NCBI GenBank assembly: GCA_021648745.1
Contig: JAKISE010000039.1
Span: forward strand, 1 to 25,969
Origin: Cyclobacteriaceae bacterium
Lineage (GTDB): Bacteria; Bacteroidota; Bacteroidia; Cytophagales; Cyclobacteriaceae
Direction: 5' to 3'
Length of the DNA: 25,969 nucleotides
Positions 8,998 through 16,150 of the stretch are shown here, in pieces. Within the stretch, counting starts at the first letter, position 1. The number at the start of each line of letters is the position of its first letter. The position numbers were made by a program, and so were the translations under genes. Below the pieces are notes generated by a model. That model did not search any database. It was given only the letters and a program-made list of their open reading frames with translations, and was not told the origin of the DNA.

Positions 8998-9240
8998 AAC
9001 CTGAGAGGTATAAGGAATGTTGTTAGCTTTAAGCGAAAATTTCATAACCAACGCATATTTTTGAAGGACTAACGGGTTAATTCGAGAAAATATGAGGCAG
9101 TTTCGAGAAGTTTCGCTAAAGCCCAAAGGGAAAATGTCTAGCAATCTTTTGAAAATAATCCATTATATCTTCGTTTTTTAGTTTCAAAACCTCACCTACT
9201 ATTTTTTTCTGACAACTATTCCTTATCCCGAACTCAGGTT
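8998..9240. mobile_element. Possible MITE-like element with terminal inverted repeats
   Basis: The left end (8998-9018) begins AACCTGAG and ends ATAAGGAAT. The right end (9218-9240) begins ATTCCTTAT and ends CTCAGGTT, so 17 terminal positions pair, with 4 versus 6 bases between the two blocks. The 243-bp interior has no open reading frame of note. TCT flanks both sides and may be a 3-bp target duplication. The 23-bp right end occurs again, perfectly, at 16121-16143. The element is inferred from the repeat geometry only. Confidence 0.45.
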
Positions 9241-9356
9241 TCTAGTGTTAAAAAAGCGGTGAGTTGAAGCATTAACACGTAGTTTATAAAAGTGGGAAAC
9301 TCATTTTATTTGAAGAATTAAGATTGGTTAGCGCTATGTCTATAATTTTTTTAAAC

Positions 9357-9531
9357 ATGAAAACTATTCTTGCGGCCCTTTTATTAGTCTTACTATTCTC
9401 AAGTTGCTCAAGGTATGAGTGCCGGCCAAAAAAAGATGAATGCCTATAATATGCATATGACGGATCATCCTGATCGCAACAATTGCTCAGATGAAAAAGA
9501 TGAAGAGAAGGCGTTAACTCTCCCTACTTAA
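9357..9531 (+). pseudogene. Small lipoprotein, frameshifted
   Basis: The ATG at 9357 opens a 30-codon frame with a clear lipoprotein signal (MKTILAALLLVLLFSSC) that stops at 9449. The next frame continues from about 9412 with GMSAGQKKMNAYNMHM and runs to a stop at 9529-9531, rich in Asp, Glu, Asn and Met. Removing one base near 9410-9412 joins the two into a lipoprotein of about 57 residues. The downstream half also has its own ATG at 9415. No family was recognised. It may be a decayed gene or a sequencing indel. Confidence 0.45.
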
Positions 9532-9674
9532 GATGTTGCCCCTTATTATATAACCCTTCCTGTCACCCTAAATAGGGGATATGTTCCGTTTGTAACAAAT
9601 AATCAAACCATATTGAGAATCATCCGTATATTTATAGCAACAACTCAAAATGGTCAACTCAACTCGCAACATCT

Positions 9675-10382
9675 ATGATAAAACTCGAAGGAATCCAGAA
9701 GTCCTATGGATTAGGTAAGCAAAAGCTTCACGTTTTAAAAGGATTGGACATCACTATTGATAAAGGTGAGTTTGTATCCATTATGGGCTCTTCCGGGTCT
9801 GGTAAATCTACTCTATTAAACATTCTTGGTATTTTAGATAAGTATGATGATGGAAATTATTTTCTAGCAGATACACTAATTAAGAATTTATCGGAGAAAA
9901 AAGCTGCCTATTATCGAAATAGGTTTCTAGGTTTTGTTTTTCAGTCGTTTAATCTTCTTGCCTTTAAAAATGCTACTGAAAACGTAGCATTACCTCTTTA
10001 CTATCAGAAAGTGAGCCGTAGAAAGCGAAACGATATTGCCTTGGAATATTTAGATATGGTAGGTCTCAAAGATTGGGCTACTCATATGCCTAGCGAGCTG
10101 TCTGGTGGACAAAAACAGCGTGTAGCTATTGCTCGGGCACTTATCTCAGACCCTAAAGTTATATTGGCTGATGAACCTACAGGAGCACTTGATACAAAAA
10201 CATCTTACGATGTTATGGAGATTTTCAAAAGGGTAAACGATGCAGGCAAAACCATTGTAGTGGTTACCCACGAGCATGATATTGCTGCTATGACCAAACG
10301 AAACATTGTATTAAAGGATGGTTTTGTGGTGGACGAGATAATGAAAAGTTCAGAGTTGGAAGTTGGAAGTATTGAAAGTTAA
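9675..10382 (+). CDS. ABC transporter ATP-binding protein (MacB/LolD family)
   Basis: This ATPase of a MacAB/LolCDE-type exporter or mechanotransmission complex has 235 residues. Walker A is GSSGSGKST (38-46), the Q-loop is FVFQSFNLL (about 88-95), the signature is LSGGQKQR (142-149), Walker B is VILADEP (162-168) and the H-loop His is 199. It is the first gene of an operon with two permeases and an adaptor. The last 12 residues (from about 224, KSSELEVGSIES) are encoded by the left arm of a degenerate inverted repeat (10346-10460). They look like an added tail rather than part of the ATPase fold. A good promoter was not found; TATATTTA at 9627-9634 is a weak -7 candidate. Confidence 0.95.
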   Translation: MIKLEGIQKSYGLGKQKLHVLKGLDITIDKGEFVSIMGSSGSGKSTLLNILGILDKYDDGNYFLADTLIKNLSEKKAAYYRNRFLGFVFQSFNLLAFKNATENVALPLYYQKVSRRKRNDIALEYLDMVGLKDWATHMPSELSGGQKQRVAIARALISDPKVILADEPTGALDTKTSYDVMEIFKRVNDAGKTIVVVTHEHDIAAMTKRNIVLKDGFVVDEIMKSSELEVGSIES

Positions 10383-10460
10383 AATGAAAACATTAAATAC
10401 ATCGATTAAAACAAAAGTATTGAAAGTAACTCCGAACTCCGAACTTCAGACTTTGAACTT
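10346..10460. repeat. Inverted-repeat pair without a gene between the arms
   Basis: Bases 10346-10370 and the reverse complement of 10436-10460 match at 20 of 25 positions and share the blocks AAGTTCA and GAAGTT. The 65 bases between the arms are AT-rich and encode nothing visible. The left arm overlaps the last codons of the ATPase gene. The arm sequence (runs of GGAAGT and GTTGGAAG) resembles the arms of the cassette at 11749-12168, so this may be a related insertion that lost its gene. Confidence 0.6.
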
Positions 10461-10480
10461 AACTATAAAGCAAGTCCAAC

Positions 10481-11728
10481 ATGTTTGATATAGATAAGTG
10501 GCAAGAGATTTTCTTTACGATGAAGCAAAACAAGCTTCGTTCGTTTATAACTGCCTTTAATGTGGCCTGGGGAATCTTCATCCTTATTATTTTAATGGGA
10601 TTTGGTAGTGGTTTTCAGCACGGGGTTGAGTTTCAATTTAATGATGATGCCACCAATTCACTTTGGATAAGGGCTGGGGAAACAAGTAAGCCCTATAAAG
10701 GGATTAAGCCTGGCAAACGAATTCAGTTTACCAATCAAGATTATGAGGCAATTAAAAAGCTGGACGGCATAGAGTACATTACTGGCAGGTATTACGTGCC
10801 GGGTGAATTTACCGTTCGGTATAAAGATAATTTGTCATTCTTTAATGTACGATCTTGTCATCCCGATCATAAATACATTGAAAAAACGCTGATAACAAGT
10901 GGGCGATACCTAAACGATACCGACATTAAGGAAAGGCGTAAAGTAACTGTTATTGGTGAAAAAGTAGTAGAAGTGCTATTTGGCAGAGTGAATCCTATTG
11001 GAACATACATTGATGTAAATGGCATTCAATATAAAGTGGTTGGTACATTTAAAGATGAAGGCAATGAGTTTGAGCAAAAGGTAATTTACATACCTATCAG
11101 CACAGCTCAAATTGCCTATGGGGGTGGTAATAAAATTCATAATTTGATTGTTACTGCAGCCAATGCCACTGAGGTGGAATCAAAAATGCTTGAAGCTGAT
11201 ATTATTAGTTACTTAAGTGGGAAGCATAATTTTGACCCAACAGATAAAAAAGCAGTTCGTATTTTTAATGGTGTAGTCAATTTTATGCGCTTTATGAACT
11301 TGTTTGCAGGCATTCGCTTCTTTTTATTTATTGTAGGAGTGTTTACGCTCATTGCAGGTGTTGTTGGGGTAAGCAATATTATGCTTATAGTAGTAAAGGA
11401 GCGTACCAAAGAAGTAGGGGTAAGGAAGGCCTTAGGAGCAACTCCAAACTCTATTATAGGCCTGTTTTTACAAGAAAGCATGTTTATAACGTTAACAGCA
11501 GGTTATGTGGGGCTGGTCGCTGGCTTTATATTTATTGATTCCGGATCGCTCTCCGCAATGATGGAAAGTTTTAGTTTTCCTATGGATTTCTTTAAAAGAC
11601 CTGAAGTGAGCTTGAAAGGAGCCGTTATAGCAACCCTAGTTTTAGCCGTATTCGGCAGTTTGGCAGGGTATTTTCCTGCTCGCAAGGCTGCCAAAGTAGA
11701 ACCTATTGAAGCACTAAAAGACGAATGA
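10481..11728 (+). CDS. ABC transporter permease (MacB/FtsX family), first copy
   Basis: This 415-residue FtsX-type permease has an N-terminal transmembrane helix (about 20-42), a large periplasmic MacB core domain (about 50-265) and three C-terminal helices (about 275-305, 330-355, 375-400). The family motif IMLIVVKERTKEVGVRKALG lies between the first two of the C-terminal helices. It opens with MFDIDKWQEIF, nearly the same as the second permease, so the pair are diverged duplicates that probably form a heterodimer with the single ATPase. Its stop at 11726-11728 would lie 7 nt before the second permease start if the IVP cassette were absent. Confidence 0.93.
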   Translation: MFDIDKWQEIFFTMKQNKLRSFITAFNVAWGIFILIILMGFGSGFQHGVEFQFNDDATNSLWIRAGETSKPYKGIKPGKRIQFTNQDYEAIKKLDGIEYITGRYYVPGEFTVRYKDNLSFFNVRSCHPDHKYIEKTLITSGRYLNDTDIKERRKVTVIGEKVVEVLFGRVNPIGTYIDVNGIQYKVVGTFKDEGNEFEQKVIYIPISTAQIAYGGGNKIHNLIVTAANATEVESKMLEADIISYLSGKHNFDPTDKKAVRIFNGVVNFMRFMNLFAGIRFFLFIVGVFTLIAGVVGVSNIMLIVVKERTKEVGVRKALGATPNSIIGLFLQESMFITLTAGYVGLVAGFIFIDSGSLSAMMESFSFPMDFFKRPEVSLKGAVIATLVLAVFGSLAGYFPARKAAKVEPIEALKDE

Positions 11729-11743
11729 ATAAAATATGTTTGA
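11728..11743 (+). repeat. Left copy of a 16-bp direct repeat flanking the IVP cassette
   Basis: AATAAAATATGTTTGA occurs here and, identically, at 12196-12211. The right copy contains the genuine start codon of the second permease (ATG at 12204). This left copy therefore holds a duplicated start codon (ATG at 11736). It fits a target-site duplication made when the segment between the copies inserted. Confidence 0.75.
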
Positions 11744-11786
11744 AGTGAGAAGACAGGAGTCGGAAGTTAGAAGTGAAAAAGCATGA
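11736..11786 (+). other. Short leader ORF made from the duplicated permease start
   Basis: The duplicated ATG opens a 16-codon frame (MFEVRRQESEVRSEKA) that runs through the left inverted arm. It ends at TGA 11784-11786, overlapping the IVP ATG at 11783 (ATGA). This overlap would allow translational coupling from the permease initiation signal into the IVP gene. Whether it is translated is unknown. Confidence 0.4.
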
Positions 11787-12168
11787 AGTTTAAATTCGAA
11801 AATTTAATTATTTGGCAAAAAGGAATGGGGTTAGCTGAGGATATATTGAAGCTGACCCGTAATTTCCCGAAAGAAGAAATGTATAATCTAACTTCTCAGA
11901 TTATGAGAGCCTCAGATTCAATTGCTCTTAATATTTCAGAAGGCTCTATAGATCAATCAAATGCTGAATTTAAGAGATTTATGGGGTATGCCATCCGCTC
12001 TTTAGCTGAAGTTGTTACTTCTTGCACAAAGCGAAAAACAGAAAGTACATTACTAATACTCAATTCGACACATTTTATGAATATTCATTTAATATAATGA
12101 TCGGCTTTAAAAGAAATATTAAATGATGTTTGTAAACCAACAATTAACTACTTCCGACTTCGGTCTTC
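11749..12168. mobile_element. IVP cassette 1, bounded by inverted repeats
   Basis: Bases 11749-11767 and the reverse complement of 12150-12168 match at 17 of 19 positions, with AGTCGGAAGT identical. They bracket a four-helix-bundle gene. Outside them lies a perfect 16-bp direct repeat (11728-11743 and 12196-12211). Inverted ends, one small gene and a flanking duplication together indicate an inserted cassette. In the transcript the ends would pair into a stem. Confidence 0.65.
11783..12126 (+). pseudogene. Four-helix-bundle protein (23S rRNA IVP family), frameshifted
   Basis: Residues 1 to about 80 (KFENLIIWQKGM, then ASDSIALNISEGSIDQSN and FMGYAIRSLAEVVT) are a clear match to the IVP/S23 four-helix-bundle family. 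In the open frame the protein then goes off-family and stops at 12097. The next frame, from about 12022, reads LHKAKNRKYITNTQFDTFYE and on to a stop at 12124-12126. That is the expected final helix. One missing base near 12018-12024 (TTCTTG where TTCTTTG is expected) restores about 114 residues, the family's normal length. In 23S rRNA intervening sequences such genes sit inside a paired RNA stem; here the gene sits inside a cassette in an ABC operon. It may be inactive, or the indel may be a sequencing error. Confidence 0.75.
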
Positions 12169-12195
12169 AAGCCCTTAGCCCTCACCAACTAAACA

Positions 12196-12211
12196 AATAA
12201 AATATGTTTGA
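12196..12211 (+). repeat. Right copy of the 16-bp direct repeat
   Basis: This copy is identical to 11728-11743. It contains the ATG of the second permease (12204-12206) and its first codons, so the insertion left that gene's start intact. Confidence 0.75.
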
Positions 12212-13445
12212 CTTAGATAAGTGGCAAGAAATATTTATTACCATAAGCAAGAATAAGCTCAGGACTTTTTTAACCGTTTTTGGTATTGGTTGGGGCATAT
12301 TTATGATTATTATTTTGCTTGGTGCTGGTAAAGGGCTACAAAATGGAGTAGAACGAGATTTTTCAGCTTGGGCTACCAATAGCGGATTCTTTTGGTCGGA
12401 AAGAACTACCATATCTTATGCAGGTTTTCGACCTGGAAGAAACGTAACTTTCACGAATGAAGATACAGAAATTCTCAGAAAAAAAATCAATGGATTATCT
12501 TATCTAGCACCAAGAAACAGGCTTCGTGGTGCAGGCAATAATGTGATTTACAATAATAAAACTGGTAGTTTTTCGGTGTATGGCGATTTTCCTGGGTATA
12601 GTAAAATTCAATTAGTTGACATTGCTGCAGGTAGGTTTATTAACGATAAGGATATATCCGATGAACGAAAAGTGGCCGTTATTGGTCGAAATATAAAGGA
12701 TGTTTTGTTTGAAGATGAAGACCCTACAGGTAAATACATTAAAGTAAATGGAATTAACTTCTTAGTAGTGGGGCTATTTGATTCTAGAAGAACAGGAGAG
12801 CAAGCAGATAGGGATACGCAAACTATTTATCTGCCTTTTACTACATTTCAAAAAGCCTTTAATTATGGCAATAGGGTAGGTTGGTATGCCTATTCTGTAA
12901 AACCTGGCTATAAAGTATCGGAGGTGGAAGAAGCCATTATTGCCAATCTTATTAAGCGGCATAGTATTCATCCTCTGGATTTAGACGCCATTGGCAGCAA
13001 TAATTTAGAAGAAGAATTTGCTGAGATATCTGGCTTATTTACTGGTATAAATGTATTTACCTGGTTTGTGGGCATAAGTACATTATTGGCTGGAGTAATT
13101 GGAGTAAGTAATATTATGCTCATTATTGTAAAGGAGCGGACCAAAGAAATTGGTATTCGCAAGGCATTGGGCGCAACCCCCGGTTCCATAATATCATTAA
13201 TTATACAAGAATCTATCTTTTTAACTGCCATTGGTGGATACGTGGCACTCGTAATTGGTGTGGCAATTATAGAGTTTCTAGCAGGTGTAGTACCTGATGA
13301 CGGCTTTATGGGGCCTCCAGAAGTTGACATTAAAGTAGCTGCTGGTGCATTAGGGCTTCTAATTGTGGGAGGCGCTTTGGCCGGCATTTTACCTGCTAAA
13401 AAGGCCGCATCTGTTAGTCCTATTGAGGCTATAAGGGTAGAGTAA
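12204..13445 (+). CDS. ABC transporter permease (MacB/FtsX family), second copy
   Basis: This 413-residue permease has the same plan as its neighbour: MFDLDKWQEIF start, transmembrane helix at about 20-42, periplasmic MacB core, and three C-terminal helices with IMLIIVKERTKEIGIRKALG. It ends PAKKAASVSPIEAIRVE, typical of the family. With the first permease and the ATPase it probably forms a heterodimeric exporter working with the adaptor at 14011. Its start codon lies inside a 16-bp duplication, and the upstream leader now consists of the IVP cassette. Translation may thus depend on the RNA structure of that cassette. Confidence 0.93.
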   Translation: MFDLDKWQEIFITISKNKLRTFLTVFGIGWGIFMIIILLGAGKGLQNGVERDFSAWATNSGFFWSERTTISYAGFRPGRNVTFTNEDTEILRKKINGLSYLAPRNRLRGAGNNVIYNNKTGSFSVYGDFPGYSKIQLVDIAAGRFINDKDISDERKVAVIGRNIKDVLFEDEDPTGKYIKVNGINFLVVGLFDSRRTGEQADRDTQTIYLPFTTFQKAFNYGNRVGWYAYSVKPGYKVSEVEEAIIANLIKRHSIHPLDLDAIGSNNLEEEFAEISGLFTGINVFTWFVGISTLLAGVIGVSNIMLIIVKERTKEIGIRKALGATPGSIISLIIQESIFLTAIGGYVALVIGVAIIEFLAGVVPDDGFMGPPEVDIKVAAGALGLLIVGGALAGILPAKKAASVSPIEAIRVE

Positions 13446-13447
13446 TG

Positions 13448-13490
13448 AATGATAGAATGGGACAATGATAGAATGGGACAATGATAGAAT
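13448..13490 (+). repeat. 16-bp tandem repeat, 2.7 copies
   Basis: The unit AATGATAGAATGGGAC is repeated perfectly at 13448-13463 and 13464-13479, with a partial third copy at 13480-13490. It forms the left arm of cassette 2. Confidence 0.85.
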
Positions 13491-13526
13491 TAAAGCAAAA
13501 CGTATTAAAAAATAAATTTTCATACA

Positions 13527-13892
13527 ATGACTGAAAAAGAGGAATTTATTGAAGAGATGAAGAAACGCACAAGGAAGTTTGCAGTTGACGTTATTCATTT
13601 TTGCGATTTTCTTAAGCCGAGTAAAGCAACCTCTGTGATTACCTATCAACTTGTAAAATCTGCCACATCAACTGGAGCAAATTATCGGGCAGCTTGTAGA
13701 GCAAGATCTAAAAAAGAGTTTTTTAGCAAAATATGTATTGTTGTGGAAGAGGCTGATGAATCTGAATATTGGCTTGAAATTATTAAAGAAGCATCTTTGA
13801 CTATTAATGTTGAAGAACTAAACCGTCTCCTAGTAGAAATTAATGAAATTTTAAAGATAGCTTCAAAAGCAAAATCATCAACTTATAGTTAA
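13527..13892 (+). CDS. Four-helix-bundle protein (IVP/S23 family), intact
   Basis: The 121-residue all-helical protein has recognisable family blocks: KRTRKFAVDVIHFCDFLKPS, then SVITYQLVKSATSTGANYRA and, later, FFSKICIVVEEADESEYWLE. It belongs to a different subgroup from the IVP at 11783, so it is not a simple duplicate. The function of these proteins is not established. They are known from 23S rRNA intervening sequences and resemble the Avd accessory protein of diversity-generating retroelements. No reverse transcriptase or variable region is seen here. It lies between the second permease and the adaptor gene, within an inverted-repeat pair. Confidence 0.9.
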   Translation: MTEKEEFIEEMKKRTRKFAVDVIHFCDFLKPSKATSVITYQLVKSATSTGANYRAACRARSKKEFFSKICIVVEEADESEYWLEIIKEASLTINVEELNRLLVEINEILKIASKAKSSTYS

Positions 13893-14010
13893 TCACTAAG
13901 ATGTTTTTATTCAATCATTATATCATCCAACCATTGAACCATTCTCTCATTATATCATTAATTCATTAACAACAACTCAAAAGCCCTCGGGCATAAATCA
14001 ACTCTAAATT

Positions 14011-15093
14011 ATGAAAAAATTCTTTATCATCTTAGCTGTTATCATAGGCGTAGGCAGTTTTGCAGGCACCGGCTATTACCTCTATCAAAAATCGGAGGAA
14101 CCACCAGTTATTTATGAAACAAACTCGCCTTTTAAAACCGATATTGAACGTAAAACTGTGGCAACCGGCTCAATTGTACCTCGAAAAGAGATTGAAGTAA
14201 AATCACAGGTTTCAGGTGTAATCGAAACACTGTATTTAGAGGCAGGAAACCATGTGAAAGCAGGGGATAAAATTGCTAAAGTAAAAATTATACCGAATGT
14301 GGTTGCCTTGAATAATGCTGATGTACGTATAAAAATGGCTGCAATTAATTTTAAAAATGCTGAATTAGAGCTGCAACGGCAACGTGAACTCTATGAGCAG
14401 AAGGTAATTTCTGAGTTTAATTATAACCAATTTTTACTTACCTATAATCTGGCACGACAAGAAGTAGAGGCAGCTGAAAATAATATGCAGTTAATCAAAG
14501 AGGGTGCTTCAAAGAACGAAGGAATGTCTTCAAACATTGTAAGGGCTACTAGTTCTGGTATGTTATTAGATATTCCAGTAAAGGAGGGAGCCTTTGTAAT
14601 AGAGTCTAACACCTTTAACGATGGCACCACCATTGCTTCTATTGCCAATATGACCGAAATGATATTTGAAGGAAAGGTGGACGAAGCTGAAGTTGGCAAG
14701 CTAATAGAAGGTATGAAGTTGTCATTAACAGTAGGTGCCTTGGATACAGTTTCTTTTGACGCTGAACTTGAGTACATATCTCCTAAAGGAGTTGAGGATC
14801 AGGGAGCAATACAGTTTGAAATAAAGGCTTCGGTGAGCTTGAGGTCCGATAATTTTTTACGTGCAGGCTATTCGGCCAATGCTGATATTGTATTGGAAAC
14901 TAAACAACAGGTGCTTGCTGTAAAAGAAAGTGACATCCAGTTTGATGAGGATGAAAAACCCTATGTTGAAATTATGCTGGCCGATCAAGTGTTTGAAAAG
15001 CGCATATTAGAAACGGGCATTTCTGATGGAATTAATATTGAGGTATTAGGAGGTTTAACTGCAGAAGACAAGTATAAAAGGTTATCTGATTAA
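14011..15093 (+). CDS. Periplasmic adaptor of the ABC exporter (MacA/RND-MFP family)
   Basis: The 360-residue membrane-fusion protein is anchored by an N-terminal helix (about 4-26). It has a lipoyl half (VKSQVSGVIETLYLEAGNHV, about 54-73), a coiled-coil hairpin (about 90-165), the second lipoyl half (ATSSGMLLDIPVKEGAFV) and beta-barrel/MP domains ending VLGGLTAEDKYKRLSD. It would link the MacB-type complex to a TolC-type channel, but no such channel is encoded in this operon. The leader (AACAACTCAAAA followed by TCAACTC) resembles the leader of the ATPase gene at about 9640-9668. Confidence 0.92.
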   Translation: MKKFFIILAVIIGVGSFAGTGYYLYQKSEEPPVIYETNSPFKTDIERKTVATGSIVPRKEIEVKSQVSGVIETLYLEAGNHVKAGDKIAKVKIIPNVVALNNADVRIKMAAINFKNAELELQRQRELYEQKVISEFNYNQFLLTYNLARQEVEAAENNMQLIKEGASKNEGMSSNIVRATSSGMLLDIPVKEGAFVIESNTFNDGTTIASIANMTEMIFEGKVDEAEVGKLIEGMKLSLTVGALDTVSFDAELEYISPKGVEDQGAIQFEIKASVSLRSDNFLRAGYSANADIVLETKQQVLAVKESDIQFDEDEKPYVEIMLADQVFEKRILETGISDGINIEVLGGLTAEDKYKRLSD

Positions 15094-15139
15094 AGTCTAT
15101 AAGTAATGGGGTAACTATAGTTCTTATGTTATCAACCTT

Positions 15140-15169
15140 GCAAGTTTTAATGAATTCATTAAAACTTGC
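15140..15169. promoter_or_regulatory. Perfect 30-bp palindrome
   Basis: GCAAGTTTTAATGAA is followed directly by its exact reverse complement, giving 15-bp arms with no loop. It lies 46 bp after the adaptor stop and 33 bp before the DUF5996 start. There is no T-run on its plus-strand 3' side, so it is a poor intrinsic terminator. An operator for a dimeric regulator is more likely, but no regulator gene is adjacent. Confidence 0.55.
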
Positions 15170-15202
15170 TAACTTGTATAATAATTCAACTAAGTAATTA
15201 TT

Positions 15203-16117
15203 ATGAAAATCGATAAAAATTGGCCAATCCTTGATTTTAACATCTTGGGTGACACCTTAGAAACGCTACACCAATGGATTCAAATTGTAGGTAAAATCAG
15301 GCTTAAGACAATGCCTTGGCAAAATCACTCCTGGCACACTACTCTTTATATTACTGCAAATGGGTTTTCTACACAAAGCATTCCTTACCAAGGGAGGATT
15401 TTTCAGATAGATTTTGATTTTATAAATCACAAACTATTGATTATTTGCTCTAATAAGCACCAAGAATCAATGGATTTATACCCAAGATCAGTGGCTAGCT
15501 TTTATACTGAATTATTTAAAAAACTAAGAATAGTGGGGATAGATGTAGAAATTCATCAAGCACCAAATGAATTGGAGTCTGCGATTCCTTTTAAACAGAA
15601 TGAAATAAATAAGTCTTATAATAAAGAAGCGGTAGAGTCTCTTTGGTTAGCCTTGTTAAAATCGAATGAAGCCTTTACTAAGTTTAGGAGTAATTTTATC
15701 GGCAAAACTAGCCCAGTGCACTTATTTTGGGGTGGATTTGACCTAGCACTAACAAGGTTTTCTGGTAAAGAGGCGCCCCTTCACACCGGGAATACACCCA
15801 ATATGCCTAAAAAAGTTATGCAAGAAGCGTATTCTCACGAAGTGAGCAGTGTTGGTTTCTGGCCGGGTTCAAAGGCATTTCCGCGACCTGCGTTCTATGC
15901 CTATTGCTATCCAACTCCAAAGGCATTTTCGGCCCAAACGGCACGTCCAAAACAAGCGTATTATGATAATGATATGGATGAGTTTTTTCTCAATTACGAA
16001 GATGTGCAAAAATCTGACAACCCAGAAAAAATGGTAAGCGACTTTTTAGAATCTACCTACAAGGCTGCTGCCGTTTCTGGGAATTGGGATAGGGCTAACT
16101 TGGAACATCATCCATAA
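15203..16117 (+). CDS. DUF5996 family protein
   Basis: This 304-residue soluble protein matches DUF5996 as I know it. Blocks include WPILDF at the N-terminus, RLKTMPWQNHSWHTTLYITA (about 33-52), SPVHLFWGGFDLALTRFSG, and the C-terminal SVGFWPG, AFYAYCYPTP and EFFLNYEDV. There is no signal peptide or membrane segment. Biochemical function is unknown. It appears monocistronic, has its own upstream palindrome, and is convergent with the pseudogene at 16151. Confidence 0.85.
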   Translation: MKIDKNWPILDFNILGDTLETLHQWIQIVGKIRLKTMPWQNHSWHTTLYITANGFSTQSIPYQGRIFQIDFDFINHKLLIICSNKHQESMDLYPRSVASFYTELFKKLRIVGIDVEIHQAPNELESAIPFKQNEINKSYNKEAVESLWLALLKSNEAFTKFRSNFIGKTSPVHLFWGGFDLALTRFSGKEAPLHTGNTPNMPKKVMQEAYSHEVSSVGFWPGSKAFPRPAFYAYCYPTPKAFSAQTARPKQAYYDNDMDEFFLNYEDVQKSDNPEKMVSDFLESTYKAAAVSGNWDRANLEHHP

Positions 16118-16120
16118 GCA

Positions 16121-16143
16121 ATTCCTTATCCCGAACTCAGGTT
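16121..16143 (+). repeat. 23-bp dispersed repeat, second copy
   Basis: This is identical over 23 bp to 9218-9240 (it begins ATTCCTTATCCC and ends ACTCAGGTT). It lies in the 33-bp gap between two convergent genes. No inverted partner is found close by. Confidence 0.8.
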
Positions 16144-16150
16144 GATAGGT

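Larger units (their letters stand above)
13443..13968. mobile_element. IVP cassette 2, bounded by long degenerate inverted repeats
   Basis: The left arm (13443-13490) begins at the permease stop codon. The right arm (13911-13968), read in reverse complement, begins with the same TAATGAAT and continues with matching AATGATA, GAATGG and CAATG blocks. The arms bracket an intact four-helix-bundle gene. Their sequence differs from that of cassette 1. No clear flanking direct duplication was found, so insertion is less certain here. Confidence 0.5.

Noticed and set aside
13448..13490. CRISPR-like repeats
   Set aside because: The 16-bp units are in direct tandem with no spacers, and there are no cas genes.
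11783..13892. Diversity-generating retroelement (IVP proteins resemble Avd)
   Set aside because: There is no reverse transcriptase and no template/variable repeat pair in the window.
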